From: Sporosarcina sp. Marseille-Q4943
GTDB taxonomy: Bacteria > Bacillota > Bacilli > Bacillales_A > Planococcaceae
NCBI RefSeq assembly: GCF_943736995.1
Contig: NZ_OX031157.1
Span: 372,001-436,000, forward strand
DNA: 64,000 nt
Reading direction: 5' to 3'
Shown here: in pieces, positions 38,535 through 49,613 of the stretch
Numbering within the stretch: position 1 is the stretch's first letter
Layout: each line of letters opens with the position of its first letter
The notes under the pieces: model-generated
The model's database searches: none
What the model was told of the DNA's origin: nothing
The model's input: the letters and a program-made list of their open reading frames with translations, nothing else
Made by a program: the position numbers and the translations under genes

Positions 38535-39890
38535 TTACCTAAATAAAGAGTCGAAACCAGGCATTTTCATCTTCTTTTTGCCCTTTTGCTGCATGTTGGT
38601 CATCTGCTTGACCATCTTCTTCATCTCTTCGAATTGCTTCAATAGGCGGTTCACTTCCTGGATGGAAGTCCCTGATCCTTTCGCAATCCGTTTTCGCCTG
38701 CTCGCATTGATGATTTCTGGAGTTGTGCGTTCTGCCGTTGTCATCGAACGGATGACCGCTTCAACGCGTCCCATCTGACTTTCATCGACTTGAGCGTTTT
38801 CAAGCCCTTTGATTTTATTGAAGCCTGGCATCATCTTCAATATTTCATCAAGAGGACCCATTTTTTTCACTTGCTGGAGCTGATCCAAGAAGTCGTCGAG
38901 CGTGAAAGTTTGCGTGCGGAATTTTTGTTCAAGCTCCTTCGCCTTTTCTTCGTCGACACTTTCCTGCGCCTTTTCGATTAAAGACATGACGTCGCCCATC
39001 CCTAGGATCCGGGAGGCCATCCGCTCAGGATGGAAAGGCTCTAAGGCGTCCATTTTCTCTCCCATACCGACGAACTTGATTGGCTTCTGTGTAACGGAGC
39101 GGATGGATAACGCCGCACCGCCACGTGTGTCGCCGTCAAGCTTTGTCAAGACGACGCCGGTTATGCCGATCGCTTCGTCAAATGACTTCGCCACATTGAC
39201 GGCATCCTGTCCGGTCATCGCATCTACGACGAGGAACACTTCGTCAGGTTTGCTCAATTCCCGGATATCCTTCAATTCCTGCATAAGATTTTCATCTACA
39301 TGCAGGCGCCCCGCCGTATCGATGATGACGACATCATGATGCTCCTTTTCAGCTTCCACAAGCGCTTGGCGCGCAATTTCAACCGGAGAGACATCCGTGC
39401 CCATTGAAAAGACGGGCATCGTCAATTGTTTTCCAAGCGTCTCCAATTGCTGGATTGCCGCTGGACGATAAACATCGGCCGCCACGAGGAGTGGCTTCTT
39501 ATTATGGCGTTTACGAAGGACTGTTGCGAGCTTTCCTGTCGTTGTCGTTTTCCCCGCCCCTTGCAAGCCGACCATCATGATGACTGTCGGCGATTTCCTT
39601 GCAAATTGGATTGGGTTTTGCTCTCCACCCATCAAGTTCGTCAATTCATCCTTAACGATTTTTACAACTTGTTGGCCGGGTGTCAGGCTCTTCATAACGT
39701 CCTGGCCGACAGCCCGTTCACTTACCGTCTTAACGAATTCCTTTACGACTTTCAAGTTGACGTCGGCTTCGATAAGTGCAAATCGCACTTCACGCATCAT
39801 TTCCTTGACGTCGGCTTCACTGATCTTGCCTTTGCCCTTTATCTTCTGAAGCGTCCCTTGCAGGCGCTGGGCCAAACCTTCAAATGCCAT
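38535..39890 (-). CDS. ffh: Ffh, signal recognition particle protein
   Basis: Ffh binds signal peptides and 4.5S/6S-type RNA and targets ribosomes to FtsY. The 451-residue protein has the NG GTPase domain (P-loop GLQGAGKTTTTGKLATVLRK near 107, DTAGRLHVDENLM, TKLDGDTRGGAALS). The Met-rich M domain ends QMTNMQQKGKKKMKMPGFDS. It follows ylxM by 12 bases. Confidence 0.98.
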   Translation of the reverse strand: MAFEGLAQRLQGTLQKIKGKGKISEADVKEMMREVRFALIEADVNLKVVKEFVKTVSERAVGQDVMKSLTPGQQVVKIVKDELTNLMGGEQNPIQFARKSPTVIMMVGLQGAGKTTTTGKLATVLRKRHNKKPLLVAADVYRPAAIQQLETLGKQLTMPVFSMGTDVSPVEIARQALVEAEKEHHDVVIIDTAGRLHVDENLMQELKDIRELSKPDEVFLVVDAMTGQDAVNVAKSFDEAIGITGVVLTKLDGDTRGGAALSIRSVTQKPIKFVGMGEKMDALEPFHPERMASRILGMGDVMSLIEKAQESVDEEKAKELEQKFRTQTFTLDDFLDQLQQVKKMGPLDEILKMMPGFNKIKGLENAQVDESQMGRVEAVIRSMTTAERTTPEIINASRRKRIAKGSGTSIQEVNRLLKQFEEMKKMVKQMTNMQQKGKKKMKMPGFDSLFR

Positions 39891-39902
39891 GCATAGAACC
39901 CC

Positions 39903-40235
39903 CTATTCATGATCTTTCAATGCGTTCAACAGCATCCGTACTTCTTCGGATGCGTCATCATTACCGAGCACAAGGTTTTCAAGCTTATCGATAATCTCCA
40001 TCCGTTTCCGGAACTTGGAGAAAAGCTTCAGTTTCTCTTCATAGTCTTCCAGCATAGCTTCCGTTCTTCGGACATTGTCATAAACAGCTTGTCTCGACAC
40101 TCCATATTCTTCGGCTATCTCACCGAGGGATAGGTCATCGAGGTAATAGAGCTGCATATAAACCCTTTGTTTTTCGGTCAACAGTGTCTGATAGAAATCA
40201 TAGAGGAAGTTGACGCGTGTCGTTTTTTCAAGCAT
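39903..40235 (-). CDS. ylxM: YlxM, UPF0122 helix-turn-helix protein
   Basis: The 110-residue protein contains a sigma-region-4-like helix-turn-helix ([20 protein letters not shown], then [18 protein letters not shown]), the hallmark of the YlxM/p13 family that is always next to ffh. It is thought to modulate SRP GTPase activity or ffh expression. It lies between ftsY and ffh. Confidence 0.95.
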   Translation of the reverse strand: MLEKTTRVNFLYDFYQTLLTEKQRVYMQLYYLDDLSLGEIAEEYGVSRQAVYDNVRRTEAMLEDYEEKLKLFSKFRKRMEIIDKLENLVLGNDDASEEVRMLLNALKDHE

Positions 40236-40309
40236 TGCGCTTCGCCCCCTCTGATAATCTTAGTATGCCGGAATTGAACTGTCAAGTAAATTTACTTGTC
40301 TATAAAAAG

Positions 40310-40420
40310 CTGAGGAAGGCGTTTAACTGCGAAAGGCGGTGGAGGTCAGGAGATAAAGACGCTTTTTGTCTTTATCTCCTGACCGAAGCGACCCGAGCAG
40401 TTGCCTTCCGAAGCTGGATT
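40310..40420 (+). repeat. Family B palindromic repeat, copy 1
   Basis: A long hairpin: GGAAGGC/GCCTTCC and AACTGC/GCAGTT outer stems, then a 17-base perfect inner stem (GGTCAGGAGATAAAGAC and its complement) around GCTTTTT. It shares the GACCCGAGC and CCGAAGCTGGA blocks and central GCTTTTTG with copies at 46207 and 58884 but has a different inner stem. It lies in the ftsY-ylxM gap. Confidence 0.8.
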
Positions 40421-40428
40421 GCGCTTGA

Positions 40429-41418
40429 TTATTCTTGTGCTTCCTTTTCTAGACCATCTGCAAAGAGTCCGTATACGTACTTTTCCGGATCGAATGGTTG
40501 CAGGTCATCCATACCTTCTCCAAGACCGACAAATTTGACCGGGATATTAAGCTTACTACGGATCGCTAAAACAATTCCGCCTTTCGCAGTCCCGTCAAGC
40601 TTCGTAAGGACGATTCCAGTGACATTCGTCGCCTCTTTGAACGTCTGCGCCTGGATCAAAGCATTTTGGCCAGTCGTCGCATCAAGTGCGAGAAGGACCT
40701 CATGAGGCGCCCCTTCCACTTCCTTGCCGATCACTCGGTGTACTTTCTCTAGTTCATTCATCAAGTTCACTTTGTTTTGCAGTCTGCCGGCAGTATCACA
40801 AATCAATACATCCACTTTGCGGCTTTTTGCTGCGCGAATCGCATCGTACATGACAGCGGCCGGGTCAGACCCTTCCGATTGCCTGATCACTTCAACGCCG
40901 ACACGTTCGCCCCAGACGACTAGCTGATCGATCGCTCCTGCACGGAATGTATCTCCGGCCGCAAGCATGACGGTCTTTCCTTCGTCTTTGAGTCGTGCCG
41001 CAAGCTTTCCGATCGTTGTCGTTTTTCCTACACCATTGACACCTACCATCAAAATGACAGTCAAATCGTCCTGCATATTCAAATCGGTGTCTAGTTCTTC
41101 GCCATCCTTATATATTTCCACAAGCTTTTCGGAGATGACAGATTGTATACCTTCTGTACTTTTAATATTTTTCCTTTGAACTTCCCAACGTAGTTGATCG
41201 ACAAGTTCCATCACTGTTTCGACGCCGACATCCGCCTGTAATAATAGCTCCTCGAGCTCCTCGAAAAACTCCTCGTCGACCTCACGGAAGCGCGCGACAA
41301 GATCATTCACTTTTGAAGTGAATGAATTCCTTGTCTTCGAAAGACCATCCTTGAATTTTTCGGTTACCGTTTCATTTGTGCCCGTAATCTTCTCTTTCAG
41401 TTTCTTAAAAAAAGCCAA
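40429..41418 (-). CDS. ftsY: FtsY, SRP receptor GTPase
   Basis: The 329-residue receptor for SRP has the NG domain: P-loop GVNGVGKTTTIGKLAARLKD (~120), AAGDTFRAGAIDQLVVWGER, ICDTAGRLQNKVNLMNELEK and TKLDGTAKGGIVLAI, then FVGLGEGMDDLQPFDPEKYV. The short acidic/basic N-terminus is typical of Bacilli. It follows smc by 33 bases. Confidence 0.98.
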   Translation of the reverse strand: MAFFKKLKEKITGTNETVTEKFKDGLSKTRNSFTSKVNDLVARFREVDEEFFEELEELLLQADVGVETVMELVDQLRWEVQRKNIKSTEGIQSVISEKLVEIYKDGEELDTDLNMQDDLTVILMVGVNGVGKTTTIGKLAARLKDEGKTVMLAAGDTFRAGAIDQLVVWGERVGVEVIRQSEGSDPAAVMYDAIRAAKSRKVDVLICDTAGRLQNKVNLMNELEKVHRVIGKEVEGAPHEVLLALDATTGQNALIQAQTFKEATNVTGIVLTKLDGTAKGGIVLAIRSKLNIPVKFVGLGEGMDDLQPFDPEKYVYGLFADGLEKEAQE

Positions 41419-41451
41419 TCCGACTCTCTCCTTTTTCTTTACTATTCATCC

Positions 41452-44400
41452 TTACCCCAACACTTCGGCAGGAACTTCGGAAAGCTTCACGGAAATCAGC
41501 TTCGAGACTCCCGACTCCTGCATCGTAATTCCATACAGGACATCCGCCCCTTCCATCGTCCCTTTCCGGTGTGTGATGACGATGAATTGGGTATTGTCCG
41601 AGAACTTCTTCAAGTACTTACTGTAACGGATGACATTCGCTTCGTCGAGCGCCGCTTCGACTTCATCCAAAATGCAGAATGGGACAGGACGCACTTCAAT
41701 AATTGAAAACAGTAATGTAATTGCCGTGAGCGCCCTTTCGCCGCCTGACAGAAGGCTCAGATTCTGCAACTTCTTACCAGGGGGCCTTGCGACAATTTCA
41801 ACACCTGTTTCAAGCAAATTGTCAGGCTCGGTAAGGATAAGATCGGCATCCCCGCCACCGAACATTTCTTTGAAGACAGCATGGAACCTATTTCTTACCG
41901 CGTTGAATGTCGTACTGAAACGCATCTCCATCTCACGATCCATTTCGGACATCGCTTCGTTCAGTGTATTTTTCGCCTCCAGGAGATCGTTCCGCTGTTC
42001 AGTCAAAAATGCATGGCGCTCGGACACTTCTTTGAATTCCTGGATTGCACTCGGATTGACTGAACCGATCGACTCGATTTCGCTCTTCAGTTGTTCAACC
42101 CGATTCCTTGTGGCTTCCACATCAAAGTCGCTCTCCGATTCAAAATCAGGATAGAGGCCATATTCGTCCAATAAGCGATTTGTGATTGCTTCATATTTCA
42201 CTTCCAGACGGGAAACTGCGACATTTATTTCATTCAATGAAGAGACGGCCTTCCCTTCATCGTGGCGAAGACTTTTTAATATCTCTTCCTGTTTTTCGAG
42301 TTCAGAGGCAACTTGGATTCGTTTATTGCGTTCATCTGATAATGATTGTTCGATCGTTGACTTTTCTGTCACTGATTTATCGATATGGTTCGCAATTTCC
42401 TGTGGCGTAAGTTCGATACCCATCTCGTGCTCGGCATATATTTCACGATCAGCCTCCAGCGCAGACATTTTTTGTTCCAACTGACTAAGCGATTGCTCCA
42501 TTTCGGTAATTGAAGATTGTTGGTGACCTTTCTGCTCCCGATGGATGGCAGCCTGTTCCCGGAGCTCACTATTTTTGGTCATCAACGCAGTTTCCTCATT
42601 CCGACGGTTTGCAGCCAACCGTTCAAGTGTTTCAACTTCTTTTTGAGTGGAGTCCAACGTTGATTTGATCATCTTATGCCGTTCAAGCAATTTCTCTTTC
42701 CTGTTTTGCAGTTCCGCACCTACGTTTTCAGAGCCGGCAATTCCTTTTTCAGCTAACGAGATTTCCGATTCAATCGTTCTAATTTCCATATCTAGTTCGC
42801 GTAAGACAGAATCTACAGAAACCATTTCCTGTCTGACTGTATCCCTTAGTTGCCGATATTTTTCTGTATCGTGCATATGCTGGGCGACAGACATTTTCGA
42901 TTCGGCAATTTTGCTAGTTGCCGTTTTAATGGAGGCCGACATTCTCGAAAGTTGTGTACTTAACATCTCCAGCTCCGCTTTTCTCGAAAATACGGTCGAC
43001 TGCCCTTTTGCACCACCGCCGGTAAGGGAACCGCCAGCATTCACGACATCACCGTCGAGTGTGACAATGCGGAATTTATATCCGAGCAATTTTGCGATGG
43101 CGGAAGCTCCAGCCAACGTTTTTGCGACGATTGTCATTCCAAGAAGGTTTTCAATGATGTTCGAAAATGCGGAGTGTGTCTGCACAAGCTGATCAGCCGT
43201 TCCGATAAATTCTGGATGCTGTTGAACAATACGGAGAGATGCAATTGGAAGATTTCTAGATTTGATGACATCACGTGGCAAAAATGTCGCTCGACCAGCA
43301 TTCTTCTGTTTTAAATAACCGATCGCATTCCGCGCCTCCACCTCTGTCGATGTGACAATATGCTGCATCGCACCGCCCAATGCCGTTTCGATCGCCTTAA
43401 TATGCGAATCGCCAACTGTTATCAGCTCTGCAACAGCCCCATCCACGCCACGCAATCTGCCATCTTTGGCAGCAATAAGGACAGCTCGGACACCTGAATA
43501 GAAGCCTGAAAAATCCGCCTCTAAACTTTGAAGTACACGCAGCCTCCCTTGCATTTCCGATTGCTTGTTCATTGCATTTTGCATAAACTGCTGCTGTACT
43601 ACCAGTTCCTCTTCCGCTTCGCGGTAAAGCTTTTCGGACCTTTTGAAAGCAGTCTCTGCTTTCTCTTTTTTCTCCTGCAACGAGGAAAGCTCACCCGATT
43701 GGATAGATCTTTTTTCCTTTAACTCTTGAAGCTTAATTTTCAAGACGGAAGTTTGTTCTGAAATGCGGACTGAAGATGTCTTTTCCCCTTGCATCCGTTC
43801 ATCGATATGCTTCAAATCATTTCTGATTGTCGCTTCTTCGTTCAACATTTCAATATAGGATGATTTCAACTCGTCAATTTCCGCCTCTGTCTCTTTAGCA
43901 GACCTTTTCAGAATTTGGGCGATTTCATTCATTTCCGAAGTGATTTTTTCCAAACTTGCTCCGGTAATGGCTAATTTCTCTTTTGCAGCCGCCAATTTGA
44001 CGATCAAGTCTTCCTTATCCTTATGAGCTTGAGCCAACTCTTGCTGGATCCTCTTCAAGTGTTGCTCTGTATTTTTCTGTTTTTCAAGCGATAATAGTCG
44101 GCGGCCTTCCCATTTTTCAGCTTCTGCACTAATTTCAACCAATTGCTGTTGAAGCGCTTCAATATTCCTGTCGATTTGCGCCAACTGCTTCTTTCCCTCA
44201 TTGGATTGCTGTTCAACTTGTGCAATCTCCGCTACTAAACGCTCGCGTTGTATCTGTTTTTCCTCGATCAGTGTAGTTTTCTTTATGATTTCGTCACGTA
44301 AGTTCGCACCATCATAATTCAGAAGTCGAACATCGGCATCTCTAATCTCAGTTGACAGCAACTGATGTCTTTCTGCCGCTTCGGCGTTCTTTTCAAGCGG

Positions 44401-45009
44401 GCCGATCCTTGTATCCAATTCTTTAAGAATATCGAGGACACGATCTAGATTATCCTCCGTCTCAAAAAGCTTATGCTCCGCTTTCCTTTTGCGTGTTTTA
44501 TATTTCAACACACCTGCGGCCTCATCAAAAATACTTCTTCTATCTTCCGGCCGGCTGTTCAGGATTTCGTCGACACGCCCTTGGGATATGATTGAAAAAG
44601 CTTCCTTTCCTAACCCGGAATCCATGAAGACATCATTAATATCCTTCAAACGGCATTGTTGCCCGTTCAGTAAATAATTGCTTTCCCCCGAACGGAAGAC
44701 CCGGCGGCTGACGCTTATTTCGGTGTAATCGAGCGGGAAGAGCCCATTCGAATTATCGAGGATCAATGTTACCTCCGCGTAATTCAACGGTTTGCGGGAT
44801 TCACTGCCCGCAAAAATAACATCCTCCATCTTTACACCACGAAGGGATTTGGCAGACTGTTCACCGAGCACCCAACGGATTGCATCGGTGATATTGCTTT
44901 TCCCACTGCCATTCGGTCCTACAATGGCTGTTACGCCCGGGACGAAATCAATGCCGATCCGTTCGGCAAATGATTTGAACCCGATAATTTCAACTCTTTT
45001 TAGAAACAC
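41452..45009 (-). CDS. smc: Smc, chromosome condensation ATPase
   Basis: Smc with ScpA/ScpB organises and segregates the chromosome. The 1185-residue protein has the N-terminal ATPase half (GPNGSGKSNITDAIRWVLGE), two long coiled coils and a hinge near 505-670 (GVDGAVAELITVGDSHIKAI, GGSLTGGGAKGQSTV). The C-terminal half has signature SLLSGGERALTAITLLF and Walker B FCILDEVEAALDEANV. Length is within two residues of typical Bacillus Smc. It is 2 bases after rnc. Confidence 0.98.
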   Translation of the reverse strand: MFLKRVEIIGFKSFAERIGIDFVPGVTAIVGPNGSGKSNITDAIRWVLGEQSAKSLRGVKMEDVIFAGSESRKPLNYAEVTLILDNSNGLFPLDYTEISVSRRVFRSGESNYLLNGQQCRLKDINDVFMDSGLGKEAFSIISQGRVDEILNSRPEDRRSIFDEAAGVLKYKTRKRKAEHKLFETEDNLDRVLDILKELDTRIGPLEKNAEAAERHQLLSTEIRDADVRLLNYDGANLRDEIIKKTTLIEEKQIQRERLVAEIAQVEQQSNEGKKQLAQIDRNIEALQQQLVEISAEAEKWEGRRLLSLEKQKNTEQHLKRIQQELAQAHKDKEDLIVKLAAAKEKLAITGASLEKITSEMNEIAQILKRSAKETEAEIDELKSSYIEMLNEEATIRNDLKHIDERMQGEKTSSVRISEQTSVLKIKLQELKEKRSIQSGELSSLQEKKEKAETAFKRSEKLYREAEEELVVQQQFMQNAMNKQSEMQGRLRVLQSLEADFSGFYSGVRAVLIAAKDGRLRGVDGAVAELITVGDSHIKAIETALGGAMQHIVTSTEVEARNAIGYLKQKNAGRATFLPRDVIKSRNLPIASLRIVQQHPEFIGTADQLVQTHSAFSNIIENLLGMTIVAKTLAGASAIAKLLGYKFRIVTLDGDVVNAGGSLTGGGAKGQSTVFSRKAELEMLSTQLSRMSASIKTATSKIAESKMSVAQHMHDTEKYRQLRDTVRQEMVSVDSVLRELDMEIRTIESEISLAEKGIAGSENVGAELQNRKEKLLERHKMIKSTLDSTQKEVETLERLAANRRNEETALMTKNSELREQAAIHREQKGHQQSSITEMEQSLSQLEQKMSALEADREIYAEHEMGIELTPQEIANHIDKSVTEKSTIEQSLSDERNKRIQVASELEKQEEILKSLRHDEGKAVSSLNEINVAVSRLEVKYEAITNRLLDEYGLYPDFESESDFDVEATRNRVEQLKSEIESIGSVNPSAIQEFKEVSERHAFLTEQRNDLLEAKNTLNEAMSEMDREMEMRFSTTFNAVRNRFHAVFKEMFGGGDADLILTEPDNLLETGVEIVARPPGKKLQNLSLLSGGERALTAITLLFSIIEVRPVPFCILDEVEAALDEANVIRYSKYLKKFSDNTQFIVITHRKGTMEGADVLYGITMQESGVSKLISVKLSEVPAEVLG

Positions 45010-45011
45010 AA

Positions 45012-45779
45012 TCAGTTCTCCCCTTCGGCCTCATTTCCTTTTAATACTTGGATTGCTTGACGGGCCGCTTCCTGCTCAGCTTCTTTTTTCGACCTTCCGA
45101 TTCCGGTACCAAGTTCACGATTTTCCAATCTAACGACGGTGACAAACTTTTTCGCATGCGCAGGACCCTTTTCTTCAATAATTTCATAATTCAAGTTGCC
45201 ACTGTTCGTCTGTTGCACGATTTCCTGCAAGCGGCTTTTATAATCCATCACATGCGAAAAAGCACCGTCCCCGATTTTCGGGAATACAACCTTTTCAAGG
45301 AAGCGGGTAACCGGTTCCATGCCTTGATCTAAAAACAGGGCGCCGATATACGCTTCAAATACGTCAGCAAGCAATGCCGGACGCAATCTTCCGCCAGTCT
45401 GTTCTTCACCTTTGCCTAGCAAAATGAATTCACCGAAGTGTAGTTCATTCGAAAATTTCACAAGCGATGGCTCACAAACGATCGCAGCCCGCAATTTCGT
45501 CAACTCGCCTTCACTCATATTCGGTTCAGTCGCATAAAGGAAGCGTGAAACACCCAATTCAAGAACGGCATCTCCAAGGAATTCGAGCCTTTCATTATCC
45601 GTGAAATTTTTCCGGCGGTGTTCATTGACGTAAGACGAATGCGTGAATGCATTATAAAGGAGCGATTCATCTTTAAAGTGGATATCGAGACGCCTTTGCA
45701 AGTCTTCAAATTTTTTACGCACCTCGCTAGGAAGAGGGACTGTAGGATATTTACTTTTTACATTCCGTTTATTATTCAT
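45012..45779 (-). CDS. rnc: Ribonuclease III
   Basis: RNase III cleaves double-stranded RNA in rRNA and mRNA processing. The catalytic motif [20 protein letters not shown] and the [20 protein letters not shown] block are followed by a C-terminal double-stranded RNA-binding domain ([20 protein letters not shown]). I use ATG 45779; a GTG at 45797 (six residues longer) with AAAGGA seven bases upstream is an equal alternative. Confidence 0.97.
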   Translation of the reverse strand: MNNKRNVKSKYPTVPLPSEVRKKFEDLQRRLDIHFKDESLLYNAFTHSSYVNEHRRKNFTDNERLEFLGDAVLELGVSRFLYATEPNMSEGELTKLRAAIVCEPSLVKFSNELHFGEFILLGKGEEQTGGRLRPALLADVFEAYIGALFLDQGMEPVTRFLEKVVFPKIGDGAFSHVMDYKSRLQEIVQQTNSGNLNYEIIEEKGPAHAKKFVTVVRLENRELGTGIGRSKKEAEQEAARQAIQVLKGNEAEGEN

Positions 45780-45844
45780 CAAGATTCTGCCTTTCACTTC
45801 GTAGTCCTTTTAATTTTACATTGTTCACGCCATACATGCAAAAC

Positions 45845-45898
45845 CGAAAAGAGATACTTTCATCCCTTTCGTATCGTATGAAAGGTTGAAAGCATCTC
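45845..45898 (-). terminator. Rho-independent terminator after acpP
   Basis: GAGATGCTTTCA-A-CCTTTC pairs with GAAAGG-GA-TGAAAGTATCTC, a long stem with a small internal mismatch, followed on the minus strand by TTTTCGG. It ends the fapR-acpP transcript about 50 bases after acpP. Confidence 0.85.
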
Positions 45899-45950
45899 AA
45901 GGGAAATACGTTATATAGTTACGTGCCCATTTTTCGGAATGCTAATAAAA

Positions 45951-46187
45951 TTATTTCACTTTTTCTTCGATATACTTCACTGCATCACCAACAGTTCCGA
46001 TCTTTTCAGCATCGTCATCTGAAATTTCCATATCGAATTCATCTTCCAATTCCATAACAAGCTCAACGACATCCAAAGAGTCTGCGCCGAGATCGTCTTT
46101 GAAAGAAGCTTCAGGTTTCACTTCGCTTTCATCGACACCAAGACGGTCGACAACAACTTTCGTTACACGGTCTAGTACTGACAACAT
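45951..46187 (-). CDS. acpP: Acyl carrier protein
   Basis: The 78-residue acidic protein carries growing fatty acyl chains on phosphopantetheine attached to S37 in [23 protein letters not shown] 46187 follows GGGAGGTG at close spacing; a GTG at 46193 would overlap that site. It is separated from fabG by a family B hairpin, which may set its high expression apart from the upstream genes. Confidence 0.98.
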   Translation of the reverse strand: MLSVLDRVTKVVVDRLGVDESEVKPEASFKDDLGADSLDVVELVMELEDEFDMEISDDDAEKIGTVGDAVKYIEEKVK

Positions 46188-46206
46188 AGTCACCTCCCTT
46201 CAAAGA

Positions 46207-46322
46207 AATGCGTAGGCGGCCTGCCTAGGCGCGACAGGCATAAGACAGCACAGCGAAGCGGCGCTTTTTGCCGCACAGCTGTGATGGCTTATGACCCGAG
46301 CGCCTGGCCGCCGAAGCTGGAC
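46207..46322 (+). repeat. Family B palindromic repeat, copy 2
   Basis: Nested stems: GGCGGCC/GGCCGCC, AGGCGC/GCGCCT, CATAAG/CTTATG, CACAGC/GCTGTG and GCGGC/GCCGC around GCTTTTT. The last bases (GAAGCTGGAC) match the other copies. It lies in the fabG-acpP gap inside the operon. Read on the minus strand it resembles the GTCCAGCT... intergenic palindrome I recall from many Bacillales genomes. Confidence 0.8.
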
Positions 46323-46343
46323 ACTCGAATTGAGTAGGAATCC

Positions 46344-47090
46344 TTACATCACCATTCCGCCATCTACGTTTATCGTCTGGCCGGTAATGTAATTTGCATC
46401 GTCGGACAATAGGAATGCAACAGCGCCTGCTACGTCTTCTGCTGCTCCTAATTTGCCTAGAGGAATTGACGCCAACATTTGCTCCTTCACGTCCTCCGGA
46501 AGAGCATCGGTCATATCGGTCGTAATGAACCCTGGAGCAACTGCGTTTACAGTAATATTCCTTGTAGCAAGTTCTCTTGCAGTCGTCTTCGTCAAACCGA
46601 TGACACCGGCTTTTGCAGCGACATAATTTGCTTGTCCCGGGTTACCGATGACGCCGACGATCGATGCAAGGTTGACGATTTTTCCGGCGCGCTGCTTCAT
46701 CATTTGGCGTGTCACAGCTTTCGTGCAGAGGAAGACTCCTTTTAAATTGATGTTGATAACATCATCCCATTCGTCTTCCTTCATGCGCATTAATAAATTA
46801 TCTCGTGTAATTCCGGCATTATTTACGAGCATATCAATTGAGCCGAATGTTTTCAATGTCTCATCGATCATTTGTTTCACTTGTTCGGAATCCGAAACGT
46901 TTGCTTGAATGGCAAAAGCATCTCCGCCGGATTGTTTGATCAATTCGACGACTTCTTCCGCTTTTTCTTTGCTGCCGCTATAATTGACAGCTACACGCGC
47001 GCCTTCTTTTCCTAGCAAAATTGCAATCTCGCGTCCAATTCCTCTTGAAGCGCCTGTAACGATCGCTGTTTTCCCTTCAAATCTACCCAT
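46344..47090 (-). CDS. fabG: FabG, 3-oxoacyl-ACP reductase
   Basis: NADPH-dependent reductase of fatty acid elongation. Short-chain dehydrogenase motifs are present: [40 protein letters not shown], the catalytic Ser in [12 protein letters not shown] and YVAAK. It ends [14 protein letters not shown] use the ATG at 47090, which shares one base with the fabD stop (TGATG). An ATG at 47093 is equally possible. Confidence 0.97.
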   Translation of the reverse strand: MGRFEGKTAIVTGASRGIGREIAILLGKEGARVAVNYSGSKEKAEEVVELIKQSGGDAFAIQANVSDSEQVKQMIDETLKTFGSIDMLVNNAGITRDNLLMRMKEDEWDDVININLKGVFLCTKAVTRQMMKQRAGKIVNLASIVGVIGNPGQANYVAAKAGVIGLTKTTARELATRNITVNAVAPGFITTDMTDALPEDVKEQMLASIPLGKLGAAEDVAGAVAFLLSDDANYITGQTINVDGGMVM

Positions 47091-48025
47091 CATTTCCACC
47101 CTTTCGCTGCATCAATAACTGTTTGTAATGTCTCCTCGTCATAGACAGGAAGCACTGTAACAGTTCTATCGATTTTCTTTACAAGACCGCTGAGCACTTT
47201 CCCGGGGCCGCATTCAATGAAATGCGTTACTCCAAGACCGATCAATTCACGGACAGAGTCTTCCCATCGGACCGGGGAATATAATTGTTCCACAAGCAGC
47301 TGCTTGATTTCCTCCCGGTCGGAAACGGTCTTTGCATTCACATTGGCAATGACCGGAATTGAAGCGTCTTTCATTTCCACTTCATCCAACGCGTTTTTCA
47401 GACGCTCAGCTGCCGGCTTCATAAGCGAGGAATGGAATGGTCCGCTCACATCAAGAGGAATCGCTCTTTTCGCTCCGGCTTCCTTAAGCTCGATGCAAGC
47501 TTTTTCGACGCCTGCTTTTGTGCCTGAAATGACAATTTGTCCAGGACAATTCAAGTTGGCTGGCTGGACCGGATCTCCTTCTGCAGTAATGGCATCCGTC
47601 ACTTCTTTAAGTTTTTCGCCATCTAGTCCAAGAATGGCAGCCATCGCTCCTTCACCGGCAGGTACTGCGTCATTCATGAATAGGCCCCGTTTATGAACAA
47701 CGGACACCCCGTCTTCGAATGAAAGAACCCCTGAAGCGACGAGTGCCGTATATTCACCGAGACTATGTCCGGCAGTGTAGTCAGGCGTAATGCCTTCTTC
47801 CGCAAGCCTCGAAGCAATCATGGCGCCAACTGTTAACAGTGCAGGCTGCGCATTATAAGTCAACGTCAGCTCCTCTTGAGGACCTTCTGTAATTAAACGG
47901 CTTAAGTTGAACTGTAATACTTCATCCGCTCGTTCAAGATAATTTCCGACACTATTGAAGAGCTCAGCTCCCATCCCTACAGATTGCGAGCCTTGCCCTG
48001 GAAATATAAATGCAACTTTCGTCAT
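47090..48025 (-). CDS. fabD: FabD, malonyl-CoA:ACP transacylase
   Basis: FabD moves malonyl groups to ACP. From ATG 48025 (311 aa) it reads [20 protein letters not shown] and carries the nucleophile in [14 protein letters not shown], the His in [14 protein letters not shown] and the C-terminal [24 protein letters not shown] precedes the start, which overlaps plsX by four bases (ATGA). The longer frame to 48067 lies inside plsX. Confidence 0.97.
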   Translation of the reverse strand: MTKVAFIFPGQGSQSVGMGAELFNSVGNYLERADEVLQFNLSRLITEGPQEELTLTYNAQPALLTVGAMIASRLAEEGITPDYTAGHSLGEYTALVASGVLSFEDGVSVVHKRGLFMNDAVPAGEGAMAAILGLDGEKLKEVTDAITAEGDPVQPANLNCPGQIVISGTKAGVEKACIELKEAGAKRAIPLDVSGPFHSSLMKPAAERLKNALDEVEMKDASIPVIANVNAKTVSDREEIKQLLVEQLYSPVRWEDSVRELIGLGVTHFIECGPGKVLSGLVKKIDRTVTVLPVYDEETLQTVIDAAKGWK

Positions 48026-49017
48026 TCCGCTTCCACCTCTCCAACTGTCTTTCTGATCGTTCCGCACACATCAAATTCAACCATTGTCCTCGCTTGTCTA
48101 ATCGCATTTAAAATTGCATTGGCATTGGATGAGCCGTGCGCCTTAATGACGGGTGAATTCAATCCAAACAATCCCGCTCCGCCATATTCCGTATAATCCA
48201 TTTTCTTCTTTAACCCTCGGAGGTCGTCTTTCACCATCGCCGCGGACAGCTTTGACTTTAAAGAGGCTCCATATACTTCTTTCAGCATGGAGAAGAACCC
48301 GGAGGCTGTCCCTTCAATCGTCTTCAACACCATGTTTCCGGTAAATCCGTCCGTAACAATGACATCTGCCGCACCGCTTAATATGTCCCTCGATTCGACA
48401 TTTCCGACAAAGTGAATAGGCGCTTCCGACAGTAGGTCGTATGCGGCTTTCGTCAATTCATTCCCTTTGCCTTCTTCGGTGCCGATATTCAACAGTCCGA
48501 CACGGGGCTTTTGAATACCGCGTACTTTTTCAGCATAAATGCTGCCCATGATTGCGTATTGCTGCAAATGGCTCGGTTTAGCGTCCGAATTAGCGCCGAC
48601 GTCCAAGAAGACGAAACCTTGGCCATCAATCGTCGGCAAGGTCGGTGATAACGCTGGTCGATCGATGCCTTCTATCCGTCCGACGACGAAGAGTCCCGCC
48701 GCCATTAGCGCTCCTGTGTTGCCAGCAGAGACGCATGCGTCGGCCTTCCCGTCTTTTACAGCTTGAGCCATCCTTACCATGGAAGCATCTTTCTTCCTCC
48801 TGATTGCCCGGACCGGCTCATCGTCCGCCTCGATTCTTTCTATGCAATGAATCACTTTCAAGCGAGCATGATCTTTCAAATATGGAGCCATTTTTTCTTC
48901 ATTTCCATAAATATGTATATGTATATCTTCAAACTCTAATAGGCTCTGAAGTGCGCCTTCAATAATTTCACCCGGTGCGTGATCTCCGCCCATCCCATCT
49001 AATGCAATGATCATCAT
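48022..49017 (-). CDS. plsX: PlsX, phosphate acyltransferase
   Basis: PlsX makes acyl-phosphate from acyl-ACP for membrane phospholipid synthesis. The 331-residue protein begins [20 protein letters not shown] after an extra Met and has [40 protein letters not shown] and [20 protein letters not shown]. It overlaps fapR by four bases (ATGA) and fabD by four. Confidence 0.97.
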   Translation of the reverse strand: MMIIALDGMGGDHAPGEIIEGALQSLLEFEDIHIHIYGNEEKMAPYLKDHARLKVIHCIERIEADDEPVRAIRRKKDASMVRMAQAVKDGKADACVSAGNTGALMAAGLFVVGRIEGIDRPALSPTLPTIDGQGFVFLDVGANSDAKPSHLQQYAIMGSIYAEKVRGIQKPRVGLLNIGTEEGKGNELTKAAYDLLSEAPIHFVGNVESRDILSGAADVIVTDGFTGNMVLKTIEGTASGFFSMLKEVYGASLKSKLSAAMVKDDLRGLKKKMDYTEYGGAGLFGLNSPVIKAHGSSNANAILNAIRQARTMVEFDVCGTIRKTVGEVEAE

Positions 49018-49604
49018 ATTCCCCTCCTACTGTGGTCCGTAGTTTGATACATCTGGAATTCACCGGTGAAAACCGTTACGTTCTCGACCGTCGAAATGAC
49101 ATCGACAAACGTCCGTTTATCATTTGATCGCTTTTTATCCACAACGGCACGTGCAATGACACGATCGCCTGATTTGACAGGCTTCAAGAAATTGAGTGTT
49201 GACGTCACTGTCAAAGCAAGGTCATCATCGAGAACTGCTACGGCCAATGAATTCGCCTGTGCGAATAAATGGTGTCCACGTGCAATTCCACTTCGTTGGA
49301 AAACATGTTCGTCCATAACGTCGAAAATGGAAACAGCCCGCTTGTCCAGCTCGATATCTATGATGTCACCAATCACTTCATCCGACTGTAGAGATTTTAC
49401 TTCTGCATCCATCGTTCTCGCAGCTACCGTTTTCAACCGTTCACGCAATTCCGGTATCCCACATTCCAATCGATCTAACCGGATTGTCTGAACGCTAACT
49501 TTAAATTGTTTGGATAACTCTTCGTCTGTCAGAAAAGGATTTTGTTCGAGGCTCAATTCAAGTTGGCGTTGCCTCTCCCTTTTTGGCACTCTCAATCGTT
49601 TCAC
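49014..49604 (-). CDS. fapR: FapR, malonyl-CoA-responsive fatty acid repressor
   Basis: FapR represses lipid synthesis genes and is released by malonyl-CoA. The 196-residue protein has an N-terminal DeoR-like helix-turn-helix ([20 protein letters not shown]) and a C-terminal hot-dog domain ([40 protein letters not shown]). A matching operator lies just upstream (49614-49630), so it is autoregulated. Confidence 0.97.
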   Translation of the reverse strand: MKRLRVPKRERQRQLELSLEQNPFLTDEELSKQFKVSVQTIRLDRLECGIPELRERLKTVAARTMDAEVKSLQSDEVIGDIIDIELDKRAVSIFDVMDEHVFQRSGIARGHHLFAQANSLAVAVLDDDLALTVTSTLNFLKPVKSGDRVIARAVVDKKRSNDKRTFVDVISTVENVTVFTGEFQMYQTTDHSRRGI

Positions 49605-49613
49605 CCTTCCGGA